64,000 nt of DNA, taken from positions 1,240,001 to 1,304,000 of the forward strand of contig JBCAML010000013.1 in the NCBI GenBank assembly GCA_038503075.1, read 5' to 3'. Of this stretch, positions 50,012 through 61,730 are shown in pieces. The notes under the pieces are model-generated. The model made no database searches and was not told the DNA's origin. It was given only the letters and a program-made list of their open reading frames with translations. Position 1 is the first letter of the stretch. Every line of letters begins with the position of its first letter. Position numbers and translations under genes: made by a program. The stretch comes from Gyromitra esculenta (Eukaryota; Ascomycota; Pezizomycetes; Pezizales; Discinaceae).

Positions 50012-52382
50012 AATCCCGGGATTGGGTAAAAATCATATGACGGTTTATGGAGGGTGCGTGTGCAATTTCGTCAGCAGCCGGAATTGCTTCGGGATGTGGC
50101 AGAATCCGGAGGTGGAGTTTGGAGCACGATGTACTTGCTTGGATTATTGCAATTATAGCCTATAATTATATCTCTCGCTAGTGTTCGCCCTTAAGAAATG
50201 GAAAGCGCTACAATACCCTCGTTTATGGGGAATACTTTGTTTGTGATAACTCCAGTAACAAAAGGCTTCGCTATTTTGTAGAGCAACTAAGAAGTTCCAT
50301 TACCTGCTGAACAGGGTAACTACAAACAACCATCAAGCTACTCGACAGGGTAACCGACTGGTGACATTACCCTACTGAACGAGGTATCCGATCTCCAGTG
50401 AGTACTAGGAGGCAGGTAGCCGCTCATCTCTCCAGAGAAATTCTGATTTGTGGATTTGTGCGAGGCCTGAAGATGCTTAGCTACAGTTTAAGCGAAACTA
50501 CATGTACTCGTGGTTGAGATCAACTCTGTGGTTGGAGGGTGAGTTGGTACACATATAAGCGACGAGTAGTATTTGTGGTGTGTAAAGGTACAACGAATAC
50601 GAATGGACAAGGGCGGACTAGGTGATGTTAATGTGGTATATGTATTTGGGTTGAAAATAGAGGAGCTTTGGGGTCGTAAGGATAACGAGCTTTCTTCGTA
50701 TTGCCTGTTGATCGAGAGACTGAGTACCGTCGATGACATACAAGTTTTCGTTTAGTCTAGATCTGGTTCGACATATTTACAGGAGGTCTGGACGTCATCG
50801 AGCAGATACCCACAAATAGCATCAGCTAGATGCTCGTTAGAGAGCTTAAGATTCGATAGTAGCACAATAGTTGCGATTGATCGTGGGGGATTATCGTCAG
50901 CCGCAAGCTAGGGCGACGAATGGGCTAGGGATGTGCGAGTCGGTTTATGAGAGATTTGGGGAGCAAGAAGGTGGGAAGATGGAAAGCATTGAGCATAGAG
51001 ATATTGGAGAGTGAAATGAGGCATCACATGGTCTTATGAGTTGACGCACTATAAATGGTAAGTCAGGGCACTATGGGAGAGGGGCTAACGAAGTACGATA
51101 CCAGTGATATAGATATATGCAGAGATCATGGCAACTCCGGTGTGCAGCTCATGTCATAGAGCAGTTGACTATAATTCGAAACACTGTTCTAATCACACAA
51201 AACTCCATAATCATACGAACCAAGGCGTCAAGATAGCAATCTACCTAGACAAGTTCGATGACAGTCCGGAACGTTGACTGGAGCTCATCGTCCCGTGCCT
51301 ATTCATAATACCCACGAAATCAAGCGCGGCTTGCCACAGCAGAAAAAGTGGGATGAAAACTCAGAACAAGGATGGGGATGTAGTTGCCACAGCATATGCG
51401 CAGTATTCTTACAAGATACATGGGTAATACTCGATTGCTATGGTAAATATAGTGGCTCTCCAGAATTAAGCATGCATTTCTTAGCAACACAGTAGCAGAT
51501 CCGCCTCGTTGTTTCGTACTGTGGTAGTTCTACATCTTCGTATGAAATATCTTAGCGACGAGATAGCTATCCATCAATTTCCTCTTTTAGCTCAGTCTAT
51601 CGGGTTGCAGCAAACCCCTAATAGAACATAACTGCTGCTCTCGAACGAAATGCAAGCCTGTGAGATAGCATGCTAGCTTATTATGCTCTTAAAGCTTTGT
51701 GCTCGTTGCGCTGGGAAAGAAAGGAGAAACCTCACTCTCTAGATAGCGAGTAAATCAACCGGAGAGGACTATGCCCAATGGATTAGTTCAAGAAAACGTT
51801 TCCTGTAGAGACTTGAATTTACCCGCAATAACACTCGTCGGTCGGGATTCAACCCAATTTAGTAGAACTTGATCATAAACTTGGATTTTATAGCCCAGGG
51901 CTTAGAGTATTTCTACTAGTCAGACAGCGGTACATATGGTAACAGATTGCGCCTAGGCCTCGCTATCTCTGTTGAGCCAGAACACTACCAACCCGATGCA
52001 TCACCTTGAACATTTCAAGAGACGGGAGCTAGTATCAAAAACTCATTAAAGAGCAAATAAAAAATACCAAGGCTATTAATCAAGTTATGTTGCAGTTCAG
52101 TAAGCTAGAGAATCTCTCCGCAGGGAATTGGGTCCGATCACGTGCAACCAGGTAGTGACAAGCGAGTATAATATGAAGTATACTACCCTAGCGCTTTTTG
52201 TAACTCGACAAAATGTGCGCATTAAACCATTTTTGGCCATGCCCTCGCCTCAGTCAGCCACATCACGTAGTAGAGACTGCTAGGAGGGTGATTTTAACGC
52301 AGAATGGAAAGTAAAAACAGTGGCGATGACAAAACATCAAGCTAGGAAACATCTATATATAGTTTGTATAAACATAGAGGTC
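50012..52382. other. Intergenic, nothing recognised
   Basis: AT-rich sequence with only short ORFs lacking motifs. A few repeats of GGTAACTAC/CAGGGTAAC type occur near 50310-50370 but no structure was resolved. Confidence 0.4.
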
Positions 52383-52396
52383 ACAAGGGATCATCA

Positions 52397-52595
52397 GATA
52401 GATAGATAGATAGATAGATAGATTAATCATACACGCATCCAACCTCATAGGTTATAGCGGTTAGCAAAAGGAAAAAAACAAAACAAAACAAAACAAAATA
52501 ATAAACCAAAACAAATTAACAAAAACGCAAAATAAACTAAAACAAACAATTCTCGCTTAAACATAAAATTCCAAACAACCAAATCTTAGCTCTCT
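52397..52595 (-). mobile_element. LINE/SINE 3' end with 14-bp target duplication
   Basis: A 199-bp insert lies between two copies of ACAAGGGATCATCA (52383-52396 and 52596-52609). On the minus strand it runs through a T-rich part ((TTTTG)n), then CCGCTATAACC...GGTTGGATGCGTGTATG, and ends in (TATC)n. The last part matches the small insert at 36227-36278, so both are copies of the same retroposon 3' end. Confidence 0.72.
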
Positions 52596-52860
52596 ACAAG
52601 GGATCATCACCCTTCTCACAACCTCATCCTGTTGTTTTGAGCTCTGATTGAGAGGAACGTGAATAGCCTCACAACGCTCTTGTACGTCAGTCCACAGTAC
52701 GGCAACTTATAATAACCATCCCGCCATAATTCAAAACACGAAACCCGACTTCACCCCAAAAAACAGTTCCCACCAATTCATCAGTAGAGTGAAAACAACA
52801 TGTGCTAGTATTATGGGAATGGCCCGGAGATTCACGCCTCCCACAGGAAGGGTCTAAAAC

Positions 52861-53376
52861 TGTTGGATATATGGTATATATCCATAGTCTTCCTAATGTT
52901 TCATTGGTACGTCATTATTCGGGATACCGATATCGGTTCGGTCAATAATCTTACCTACTAATGGGGGTTGCTCGGGCCGATCTATTCGGCGCCCAAAGAG
53001 TCCCCATAAACCTGTTTATATATGTTCCGACCGGTTTGTAAGTGGGGCCGGTTGACAAATCGGTCAGCCAGTTGATGAGGAGATCAACTTTTGAAACCGG
53101 TCAACCGGTTTCTAAGTGTTGTTTGCAGTTGGCCGGTTTCTCAAGTGCAGCAACCATCCCGTTAGCCTCTCTCTACACCATGAATTTTACGCCAAAATCT
53201 TACAACAACCACGGGTATTACAGCCACTGTGATGAACGGCTTGAGAAACCGGTCAGAACATATATGACTCCATAAGGAGTATATATATGGAGCTCTATTC
53301 CCGCTCGTCTATTCTGTTTCCTCTTTACTACTTTACTGGATACTAAATATCACATATCTATTCATTATATTCAACA
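52861..53376 (+). repeat. Solo LTR, Copia-type (TGTTG...CAACA)
   Basis: A 516-bp LTR starting TGTTGGATAT and ending ATATTCAACA, flanked by AAAAC at 52856-52860 and 53377-53381. A TATATATATGG box near 53281 precedes a CT-rich stretch. CCGGTT-type motifs recur in direct and inverted orientation between 53030 and 53260. The termini and 5-bp duplication suggest Ty1/Copia, but no internal coding sequence remains to prove it. Confidence 0.82.
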
Positions 53377-53381
53377 AAAAC

Positions 53382-54245
53382 AGGATGAAGAGTGCCGAGT
53401 GATATCTCATGGATCTCAGTTTTGTTATTTTTTAATTTATGAACATTATCGAAATGAATCGAAATAGATCAGAGAGTATAACTTCATGCATAAAGAGCAA
53501 TGTCACAATCTTGTTCACTGGATAAGAGGCTTTGACAAAAACGCAATACCGTTTTTAATTGAAGATTTTAAGCTACTATAAGAAAAACGCATATATCAGG
53601 CCTGCACACCTGGTTACACTTATTTTCCACCAACTAGCTCTCCTTCTGGACATATTACTCACTCTTAATACCGCTATGACCTCCAACTTTGCCTTATCCT
53701 TTCCTTTCTAATTTTGTCACCCCAGAGTACACTGCATCCTGCAGCAAATCCGAGCCTAGCACAATTGGCTCAATACATTAGCAAAAAAAATTGCGCCCGG
53801 ACACAAGAAATTACCTTAGAGGGCTATATTCTGCCCAATGAGTTTGGTGTCGCCCTATGGTACCTGAGCGACCCCCCATCCCTCCGTGGCCGCCCGCAGG
53901 TTTTGATTTTTACTCCGCTTGTCCTCAGGCTTGGCTTTCATAGTCCTTCTAGTTGCATAATGCAACACTAGCTCTACCACGAGAATATGCCAAGTTAGAA
54001 CCCTGACCTTAAAGGCTTGGAGAATTTTCGCAAAAGCAATGAAGGCTAAACCCTAACTCACGGTCACCCTACCTCCCTAGGCAGCGTTGCCTTGGAGACA
54101 TCACAATCTCCCCTTTCCGCCCTTCTATATCTACGCCACCTAGGGATCGGTAAAATACGTACTTTATAATAAAATACCGTATTTTACAAGTATTGTATTG
54201 TATCAATAATACCATACATACACGCACAGACATATGCCAAGTAGA
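53382..54245. other. Intergenic, nothing recognised
   Basis: No gene supported. The 54165-54230 region is AT-rich with short inverted repeats (AAAATAC/GTATTTT) whose nature is unclear. Confidence 0.4.
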
Positions 54246-54660
54246 TCTCACGGTTTGATCTCTCGTTAAGCCCTTCAGTATCCCTGAAGGTGAGCAGTGC
54301 TACTTAAGCGAGAGGTCAAGCGACAAGAGTCACGATGTTTCTACAGGTCCTACGTGGGTCTAACTCAAGGTGAGTTAAGTGTAAAGGTCTTTCCAGCGAC
54401 AGCGACAGCGAGGATTCTGAGGTAGAATCGAAGTAGTATTTAAAGTAATACAGTAGAAGTAAGGTAAGAACGTTGCTTAAGAAAAGAGAGAAAGAAACCA
54501 TAACAACCGTCTAAGATCCATCCCTTATATACCCCGCAATCCCTCACATGACTCGTAACCGAAACGCAACCGAACAACAAAGACATTATAAGAAAAACCT
54601 TCATCCGTTGCAACCGTTACTTTCCGAATCCTAACCCATCACTCCGCTTCATCCGTGAAA
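54246..54660 (-). repeat. 3' LTR of A4 (LTR-A)
   Basis: A 415-bp LTR, TCTCACGG...CCGTGAAA on the plus strand. H1 is GATTCT/AGAATC and H3 CCTTCAG/CTGAAGG. It is close in sequence to the 3' LTR of A2. Confidence 0.92.
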
Positions 54661-55876
54661 GTAGCTCCCCCTCTTAAGCGTGAGCTCCTGCGAATACTAG
54701 GAGCGGTGACCGTCGTTTGGTTCAAGAACATCTCGAGAGCAGAGGTCTCTTGTAGATCTTCCGCAGGCTCCCAGGTGGGATGGGCGTATCCCGTCCACTC
54801 GACAAGGTATTGTAGCCGTCCGTGATAGGTTCTTTGTTCGAGAATCTTTTCAATAAAGTACTCTTCTTGTTCATTAACTATCACGGGTGAAGGAGGGAGT
54901 ATAACTTGTCCGGGTAGAGAGTCGTTGGCAGCGGGTTTCAACAAGGAAACGTGAAACACGGGGTGATACTTGACCGATACAGGAAGATCAATCTCATAAG
55001 CAAAAGGGGACACGGTTTTCTTGACCGAGTAAGGCCCCATCCATTTCCAATCTAGTTTTCTGGCATTACGCACGGTCCTCACATTCTTCATGGAAACGAA
55101 GACCTGATCGCCGACTTGATAGTTTGGGGCTGGGGTTCGATGCTTGTTCGTTGCGACCTCTTGGATATCTTGGGCTGTTCTTATTTGCGTCCGTAAATAG
55201 TCATATAACTCTTGCATGGTTTGACTGAACGAAGCCGCGTCTAAGCTTTGAGATGTATTCCGAGTAGGTAGAAGAGTAGTATCGAAACGAGGGTGGTAAC
55301 CGTAGTTGGCAAAAAAGGGAGAGACTTTAGTACTGGCCGATTCCTGGTTGTTGGCAGAAAACTCGGCCATTGGCAACCATTTACTCCAATCATCCTGTTG
55401 ATAGGAGACGTAGGAGCGCAAGTATTGCTCCATGACCGCGTTCAGCCGTTCCGTTTGTCCATCGGTTTCCGGGTGAAAGGCTGTAGACATCCGAGCTTGA
55501 ATTCCAAGACGTTTACAAAGGTCCTTCCAAAAGTGAGCCGTGAACTGGGTGCCTCGATCGGAGGTGACATGTGTAGGCAATCCGTGTAGCTTCCAGATAT
55601 GTTGCAAATAGAGGTCGGCTACATCCCGAGAATTGACCGTGGTATTGCATGGGATTAGATGTCGCATCTTGGATAATCGGTCGACAACCACCATAATTGC
55701 ATCATAGCCGTTAGATTCTGGGAGGCCTGTAACAAAGTCCATCGAAACCTCTTGCCAGGGGCGGTTAGGGATTGGTAGGGGGCGAAGGACGCCTTGAGTT
55801 CGTTGGGTATTTGGTTTGGCTCTTTGGCAGGTATGGCAGTTCCGTACATATCGACTGACTGATTCTCGCATCTTGG
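54639..55876 (-). pseudogene. pol: A4 pol, 3' part (integrase and chromodomain)
   Basis: The minus-strand frame starts at the A3 insertion point ([20 protein letters not shown], the Cys pair of the integrase zinc finger). It continues through the DDE core ([41 protein letters not shown]), a GPY/F segment (KWMGPYSVKKTVSPFAYEI) and the chromodomain (RLQYLVEWTGYAHPTWEP). It ends DEAE at a stop 22 bases inside the LTR (54639). It is very similar to A2 pol. It is broken only by the A3 insertion. Confidence 0.9.
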
Positions 55877-56299
55877 TCTCACGGTTCAGTTCCTCGTTAA
55901 GCCCTTCAGTATCCCTGAAGGTGAGCAGTGCTACTTAAGTGAGGAACTAACACGTTCGAGGAGTGCAGTGTTTCTACAAGTTCTACGAGGGGTCTGTCTC
56001 AAGGCGAGACAAGTGCGGCGAGGTAAACAGTGACAGCGAGGGTTCTGAGGTAGAACCGAGATAGTATTCAAATGATTACAGCAGAAGGTAAACGAGAACG
56101 TTGCTTAAGGAAAGAAAAGAAGAAGAACGAAAACAACCAAGATCCTTCCTTAAATACCCCGCTTTTCAATAGCACTAACAACAACCCGGCAACAACCGAA
56201 ACACAAAGACATTATCCTAATGACCCGAAATCTAACCGAACAACAAAGAAATTATACAACCATCCGAAACACGAGTCATCCCTGAATCAATCCATGAAA
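55877..56299 (-). repeat. 3' LTR of A3 (LTR-A)
   Basis: A 423-bp LTR, TCTCACGG...CCATGAAA on the plus strand. H2 is TGTCTC/GAGACA around GCCTT. Confidence 0.93.
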
Positions 56300-59200
56300 G
56301 TAGCTCCCCCCTTCAAGCGTGAGCTCCTGCGAACATTAGGCGTAGTTAAGGTCGGGGTGATTAAGAACTTTTCCAGTGCCGAAGTATCTGCTAAGTCTTC
56401 AGCCGGTTCCCAGGTAGGGTGAGCATATCCGGTCCATTCAACGAGGTACTGTTGTTTCTTGCGATATATCCGTTGGTCCAAGATTTTCTCGATATAATAT
56501 TCCTCGTAACGACAACAGGCGCTGGGGAGGAATGATTTGTCCGGGAAAGATCATGGGCCGCAGGTTTCAATAAAGAAACATGAAAGACAGGGTGGTACTT
56601 AACCGAGGATGGAAGATCAACTTCGTAGGCAAAAGGAGAGATCATCTTTTTAATCGGATAGGGTCCCATCCATTTCCAATCCAACTTTCTAGCATTACGG
56701 GTAGTCCTAATGTTCTTCATTGACACGAAGACATGGTCATCGACTCGGTAGGCTGGAGCAGGTATACGGTGTCTATTCGTAGCCGTTTCTTGGATATCTT
56801 GGGCCGTCCTTATTTGCGTTCGTAGATGGTCATAGAGTCCTTGCATTGTTTGACTAAACAAGGCAGCATCTAGGCTCTGAGGGGTCGCTTGGGTTGAGAG
56901 GAGAGTAGTATCAAAACGAGGATGGTACCCATAGTTAGCGAAGAAAGGAGAAACTTTGGTACTCGCGGATTCCTGGTTATTTGCTGAGAACTCGGCCATA
57001 GGTAACCAGTTGCTCCAGTCCTCTTGTTGATAAGATACATAAGATCGTAGGTACTGTTCCATAACCGCATTCAGTCTCTCCGTCTGTCCGTCTGTCTCAG
57101 GGTGGAAAGCAGTAGACATCCTGGCCTGAATCCCAAGGCACAATTCTTTCCAGAAATGGGCTGTAAATTGGGTTCCTCGGTCTGATGTAATATGCGTAGG
57201 TAACCCATGTAATTTCCAGACATGTTGTAGATATAACTCAGCTACATCTCTGGAGTTGACGGTCGTGTTACAAGGGATAAGATGTCGCATTTTAGACAGT
57301 CGATCGACTACTACCATGATAGCATCATAGCCATTCGATTCGGGGAGGCCAGTAACGAAATCCATAGAGATTTCTTGCCATGGGCGATTAGGAATGGGTA
57401 GGGGACGGAGAACTCCTTGGGTACGTTGGGTAACTGGTTTCGCCTTCTGACAGATATGACAGTTACGGACATATTGTCCGATCGACTCCCTCATCTTGGG
57501 CCAATAGAATCTTCTAGCAAGGAGTTCGAAGGTTTTATCACGTCCTGGATGGCCTGCGGCAGGGGCATCATGGTGTCTCTTGATCAATTCAAGGCGGAGG
57601 GGGGCAGAATCTGGAACGTAGATGCAATCTCGGTAATAGAGGTTTCCATTCTCCTCCTTGCACTCGCTTAAGGTGATCTCCTTTGATTGTTGGTCCTTAT
57701 TCCTTAACGCTAGGAGGATCTTTTCAGGGAACTTATCAGCGATATATCCTTCTGCAAATAGCTTTTTTAGGGGGCGTCAGTTCAGCGGCTTCATTTGATA
57801 AAGAAGCCGATAACAAACTTAGCTTAGGGTCAAGATTTTCCTTCTTTAGCACCACTTGACTCTGATGTGCTAATCGTTCATCCCCTTCCTTGGGGAGATC
57901 TCCTGATCTCCTGGTCAACGCATCCGGTTTTCCCCCTTGGCTTCCTGGTCTATACGTGATCACAAAATCAAAACGCGATAGGTATTCAGCCCATCTAGCT
58001 TGACGGCGGTTGAGTTGCTTGGTACTCATAAAGTACTCAAGGTTTTTATGGTCACTAATCACGTCGATGGGGTGTTTAGATCCTTCTAATTCTGGGCGCC
58101 ATTCCTCAAAGACTCGGATGATTGCCAGCAGTTCCTTATCATAAATCTCGTAGTTACATTCCGCGGGGGAATGTTTCTTCGAGAAGAAGGCTACTGGATG
58201 TAAGACGCCATTATCGTCGTATTGGGATAGGATTCCTCCCGATACAAAATCGGAGGCGTCCGTTTCTACGATGATCTTTTTGTCAGGGTCGAAATGAATA
58301 AGGATAGGGGCGGTGGTAAAGGCATATTTGAGGTTCTCAAAAGCAACATCTGCTTCAATCGTCCATTCGAAAGCTATCCCTTTTTTTGTGAGTGCTGTGA
58401 GGGGTGAGGCAAGCTTGGAGAATCCTAGGATAAACCGGCGGTAAAAGTTGGCGAAACCTAGGAAGGCTTGGACATCTTTAACACTTCTTGGTGTTCCCCA
58501 TTCTCGAACTGCTTTTAGTTTTTCCTCGTCCATCTTGATGCCATCAGGGGTAAGGATGAGACCCAAATACTTCGTAGTTTGCACTTCAAATTCACACTTC
58601 TCTGGTTTCAACAGGATGTCATTGTCTTTGAGTGTTTGGAGAACTTTTCGTACGTGGGTCTGATGTTCGGCGAAGGTATCACTATAGATAAGAATATCGT
58701 CCAGGTAGGCCGTACAGAAGATGTCCAAATACTCGGTGAGGCAATCGTTCACAAAGCGTTGAAATGTGCCGGGGGCGTTTGTCAGACCGAATGGCATGAC
58801 TTGATACTCATATAGACCGTATCGGGTGCGGAAGGCTGTCTTCCATTCATCTCCCTCGGCAATGCGTACTTGGTGGTAACCGTCACGAAGGTCTAGTTTA
58901 GTATACCATTGCGCTTTTGCTAGCCGATCGAGCGTTTCTCTGATAAGGGGAGAGGTATATCGGTCCTTGACTGTGATAGCGTTTAGGCCCCGATAGTCAA
59001 CACATAGTCGTAGAGAGCCATCAGCCTTTTTTACAAAGAGGACTGGGGATCCCGCAGGGGAAGAACTAGCGCGGATAAATCCTTTCTCTAGATTGTCCTC
59101 AATATATTTTTTTAGGACAATGAGTTCTTCCCGGGACATTCCGTACAGTGGTCCAAATGGGGCGTCTTTCCCTTCTTGGAGTTGTATCCAGTGGTCGTAA

Positions 59201-59964
59201 GGTCGGCGAGGTGGTAGGCCTTGGGCTTTGGTTTTATCGAACATATCGAGGAAATCGTGATATTCAGTAGGAATACGTGATTTCCATTCTTCCTTGCTGG
59301 TTTTGTCGTCTATGATTTTATTGATCTCATAGAGGGACATGGCATAAGCTTGGGAGGAACGTTTTCGGGTAAGAGTCCTGAAACTGGCAGCACCAATAAA
59401 TGATAAGTTTAGTCTAGGAGGATTAGGGATTGAGGATGTAGATATAACGGGTAAGCGGGGAGCGCAACGGGTGGTGCAGAGTTTAGAGTTAAACTCAATG
59501 CGTTTATCGGCGAAGTGTAGATGGACATCATGATGGTTCATCCAGGGTATTCCCAGCACGAGGGGGTAGTGTCCGAGTTGGGTTACGAAACAGGGGGCTT
59601 GTTCTTGGTGTTGGTCGATGGATAGGTTGATATTGGCGATATGGGTAATATCTCCTGAGGCGACAGTACGACCGTCGATGACCTCAAGTTGTCGGGGTGT
59701 CTTAAGAGGAGAGAGTGGCAGGGAGTGGTGACTCGCAAAATTCTTGTCAATGAATGCAAATCCAGAGGCTCCGGTGTCCAGTAAAGCGTGTGTTTTGATG
59801 ATTTTATTGCTATGGGAAATATTGCACGAAACTACAAAATGTTCCCCATCCAACTGATCCTCCACGCTTACATCGGAAACTGAAAACCCAGAAATTGAAA
59901 ATGCAGACAAAGGAAAAGAAATTGGAACCAAGGCAGGGTCACTGGTCAGCCTTGGTTGGACTAG
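56287..59964 (-). pseudogene. pol: A3 pol, two frameshifts
   Basis: Entered by -1 frameshifting (first new base 59964). The frame is open from the protease (DTGASGFAFIDK, near 59770-59800) through RT ([10 protein letters not shown], near 58680-58720) and RNase H ([11 protein letters not shown]). At about 57772-57779 one base is missing after NEAAEL, giving a stop at 57736. Pol resumes in another frame with the integrase ([40 protein letters not shown]), where two codons are missing (KELCLGIQ against KDLCKRLGIQ in A2). Near 56507-56510 a second base is missing before the chromodomain. It ends at a stop inside the 3' LTR (56287). Confidence 0.88.
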
Positions 59965-59970
59965 TTTAAA
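59932..59970 (-). promoter_or_regulatory. -1 frameshift signal of A3
   Basis: On the minus strand T TTA AAC (59964-59970) precedes TAG (59961-59963). After a 6-nt spacer AACCAAGGC pairs with GCCTTGGTT. The 14-nt loop differs from A2 at two positions while the stem is kept. Confidence 0.85.
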
Positions 59971-61250
59971 GCCTCATTTGAGGCGTTCGCAGCTTCTAAG
60001 GCAAAAAACTGAGGTGGAAGAGGTGGTGGTGGTAGCGAGGAGGCCGGAGGTGTACGGTTAGCGGGTGGTGCGGTGAGAGCCCCCCTCATCGTCGGTTTCT
60101 TTGGGGCGGAAGGGCAGTTGGCATAGGAGTGGTCGGGAGCAGCACAGAACATACATTTTCCAGTGGAACGGCGCCACTGTTTCTCTTCTTCAGAGAGCTT
60201 TCTTCGTCCATTGACCATGGTATATCGTTGGTCTTGAGGTGGACGGGAGAGGTTGCTGGTGCGACCGAAAGATAGGTCCATGGGGGCTAGCCCTCCTGGA
60301 GTAAAGGAGGAAGCAGGAGTGAATGCGGCGGGGGCACTAAATTGTCCCATATTGTCTCGAGCGGTTCCCCGTTTTTCTGCCTTGCGGGCTCGAATGCGGT
60401 TATCCAGTCGGGTGAGGGTAAGGATCATTTCGGGGAGGTTGCCGGGGGCGATTGGGGCAAATACCATAGCTTCCTTCAGCTCTTCCGACATTCCATGTTC
60501 GAGGGCGTCCATCTTCGAGTTTTCGTCGAAGTTGAGCTGTCCCATGATTCTTTGGAAGTCAGCGAGGTAGGCAGAGAAATCACGTTTTCCTTGACGAAGT
60601 TGGTGAAGTTCTCGTGCGGTACCGGTTGGGTCTGGGTCTCCGAAGGCGGTTTCCAGGGCTGCAATGAGTTGTTCCGCGCTAGTCCAGGTAGTCAGGCCAG
60701 ATGGGAGAACCGTATGACGGACCTGTTCTAAGGCGGCTCCTTCTAACCGATTAATGGTGTAAAGGATCATGGTGGTCTCATTGGCGAAGCGATCTCGGTT
60801 GACCGTCAGCTTGGATCGCAGTTGGAGTATAAATCCGGGGAGTTTTGCTCGGGATCCATCAAACTTTTCTGGATCCGGCATGCGTTCTGAGCGGTGGTTG
60901 TTTGATGGCGGGGGTGGGGTGGCTGTGAGGTTGGGTGGAGCTGGGGGTGCTTGGGTGGCGGATCGGGCTTCGTTCCGCTCTTGTCGTAGTCGGGCAATAA
61001 GGCTAGCAGCCTCCGTTACCCGTTGATCTTGTTCCGTAGCATGACGGAGAGCATTGTCGGTCTGAATCTGGGCGGTGTTGAGTTTTACCTCGTTCTCCCG
61101 TTCGCTTTCCTGGAGGACATCGATTTGGTCTTCCAGGGCTTGGTTTAGCTCCCTGAGTTCATTGTAGAGTTCTGCAGGGTCATCTCGATAGGCCTGAGCG
61201 AAAGCTTCTCTAGTGGGAAAGCGTTTCGTGGCCACGGCGGCTCCTTCCAT
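59961..61250 (-). CDS. gag: A3 Gag, altered N terminus
   Basis: An open 429-residue gag starting at ATG 61250 (MEGAAVATKRFPTREAFAQA). The first eleven codons present in A1 and A2 (MSSPAPAGPST) are missing and the leader is only about 45 bases. The deletion joined the leader to codon 12 and the ATG lies exactly there (ACCATGGAAGG). Coiled-coil, capsid-like (KLPGFILQLRSKLTVNRDRF) and zinc-knuckle (CMFCAAPDHSYANC) regions are intact. One arginine is missing in the TGTARELHQ segment. The protein may still assemble. Confidence 0.9.
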   Translation of the reverse strand: MEGAAVATKRFPTREAFAQAYRDDPAELYNELRELNQALEDQIDVLQESERENEVKLNTAQIQTDNALRHATEQDQRVTEAASLIARLRQERNEARSATQAPPAPPNLTATPPPPSNNHRSERMPDPEKFDGSRAKLPGFILQLRSKLTVNRDRFANETTMILYTINRLEGAALEQVRHTVLPSGLTTWTSAEQLIAALETAFGDPDPTGTARELHQLRQGKRDFSAYLADFQRIMGQLNFDENSKMDALEHGMSEELKEAMVFAPIAPGNLPEMILTLTRLDNRIRARKAEKRGTARDNMGQFSAPAAFTPASSFTPGGLAPMDLSFGRTSNLSRPPQDQRYTMVNGRRKLSEEEKQWRRSTGKCMFCAAPDHSYANCPSAPKKPTMRGALTAPPANRTPPASSLPPPPLPPQFFALEAANASNEALN

Positions 61251-61294
61251 GGTGAGGTTGGTGGAGGTTGAGGGGTAGAAGGTGTAGATATTGG

Positions 61295-61303
61295 AAGCAA
61301 CGT
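61295..61303 (-). promoter_or_regulatory. Primer-binding site of A3
   Basis: The minus strand reads ACGTTGCTT, complementary to AAGCAACGT in the LTR (plus-strand acgttgctt at 61524-61532). Confidence 0.7.
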
Positions 61304-61305
61304 AA

Positions 61306-61725
61306 TCTCACGGTTCAGTTCCTCGTTAAGCCCTTCAGTATCCCTGAAGGTGAGCAGTGCTACTTAAGTGAGGAACTAACACGTTCGAGGAGTGCAGTGT
61401 TTCTACAAGTTCTACGAGGGTGCATGTCGGCGAGACAAGTGCGGCGAGGTAAACAGTGACAGCGAGGGTTCTGAGGTAGAACCGAGATAGTATTCAAATG
61501 ATTACAGCAGAAGGTAAACGAGAACGTTGCTTAAGGAAAGAAAAGAAGAAGAACGAAAACAACCAAGATCCTTCCTTAAATACCCCGCTTTTCAATAGCA
61601 CTAACAACAACCCGGCAACAACCGAAACACAAAGACATTATCCTAATAACCCGAAACCTAACCGAACAACAAAGAAATTATACAACCATCTGAACCACGA
61701 GTCATCCCTGAATCAATCCATGAAA
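61306..61725 (-). repeat. 5' LTR of A3 (LTR-A)
   Basis: A 420-bp LTR. H3 is ccttcag/ctgaagg (61332-61350) with the outer helix agttcctcgttaag (61317-61330) pairing with cttaagtgaggaact (61363-61377). H2 is damaged here (GCATGTCGGCGAGACA) although the 3' LTR keeps it. Confidence 0.93.
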
Positions 61726-61730
61726 CTTGG

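Larger units (their letters stand above)
55877..61725 (-). mobile_element. Ty3/Gypsy chromovirus A3, nested in A4
   Basis: A complete 5849-bp element with LTRs 55877-56299 and 61306-61725 and target duplication CTTGG (55872-55876, 61726-61730). The LTRs are about 98 percent alike by eye. Gag is open. Pol has two single-base deletions. The leader and the first codons of gag are shortened relative to A1 and A2. Confidence 0.94.

Noticed and set aside
53714..53971. 85-residue ORF
   Set aside because: It needs a non-ATG start and has no recognisable features.
30000..54000. tRNA or rRNA genes
   Set aside because: I looked for box B (GGTTCRANNCC) and 5S-like motifs on both strands and found none that I could fold.
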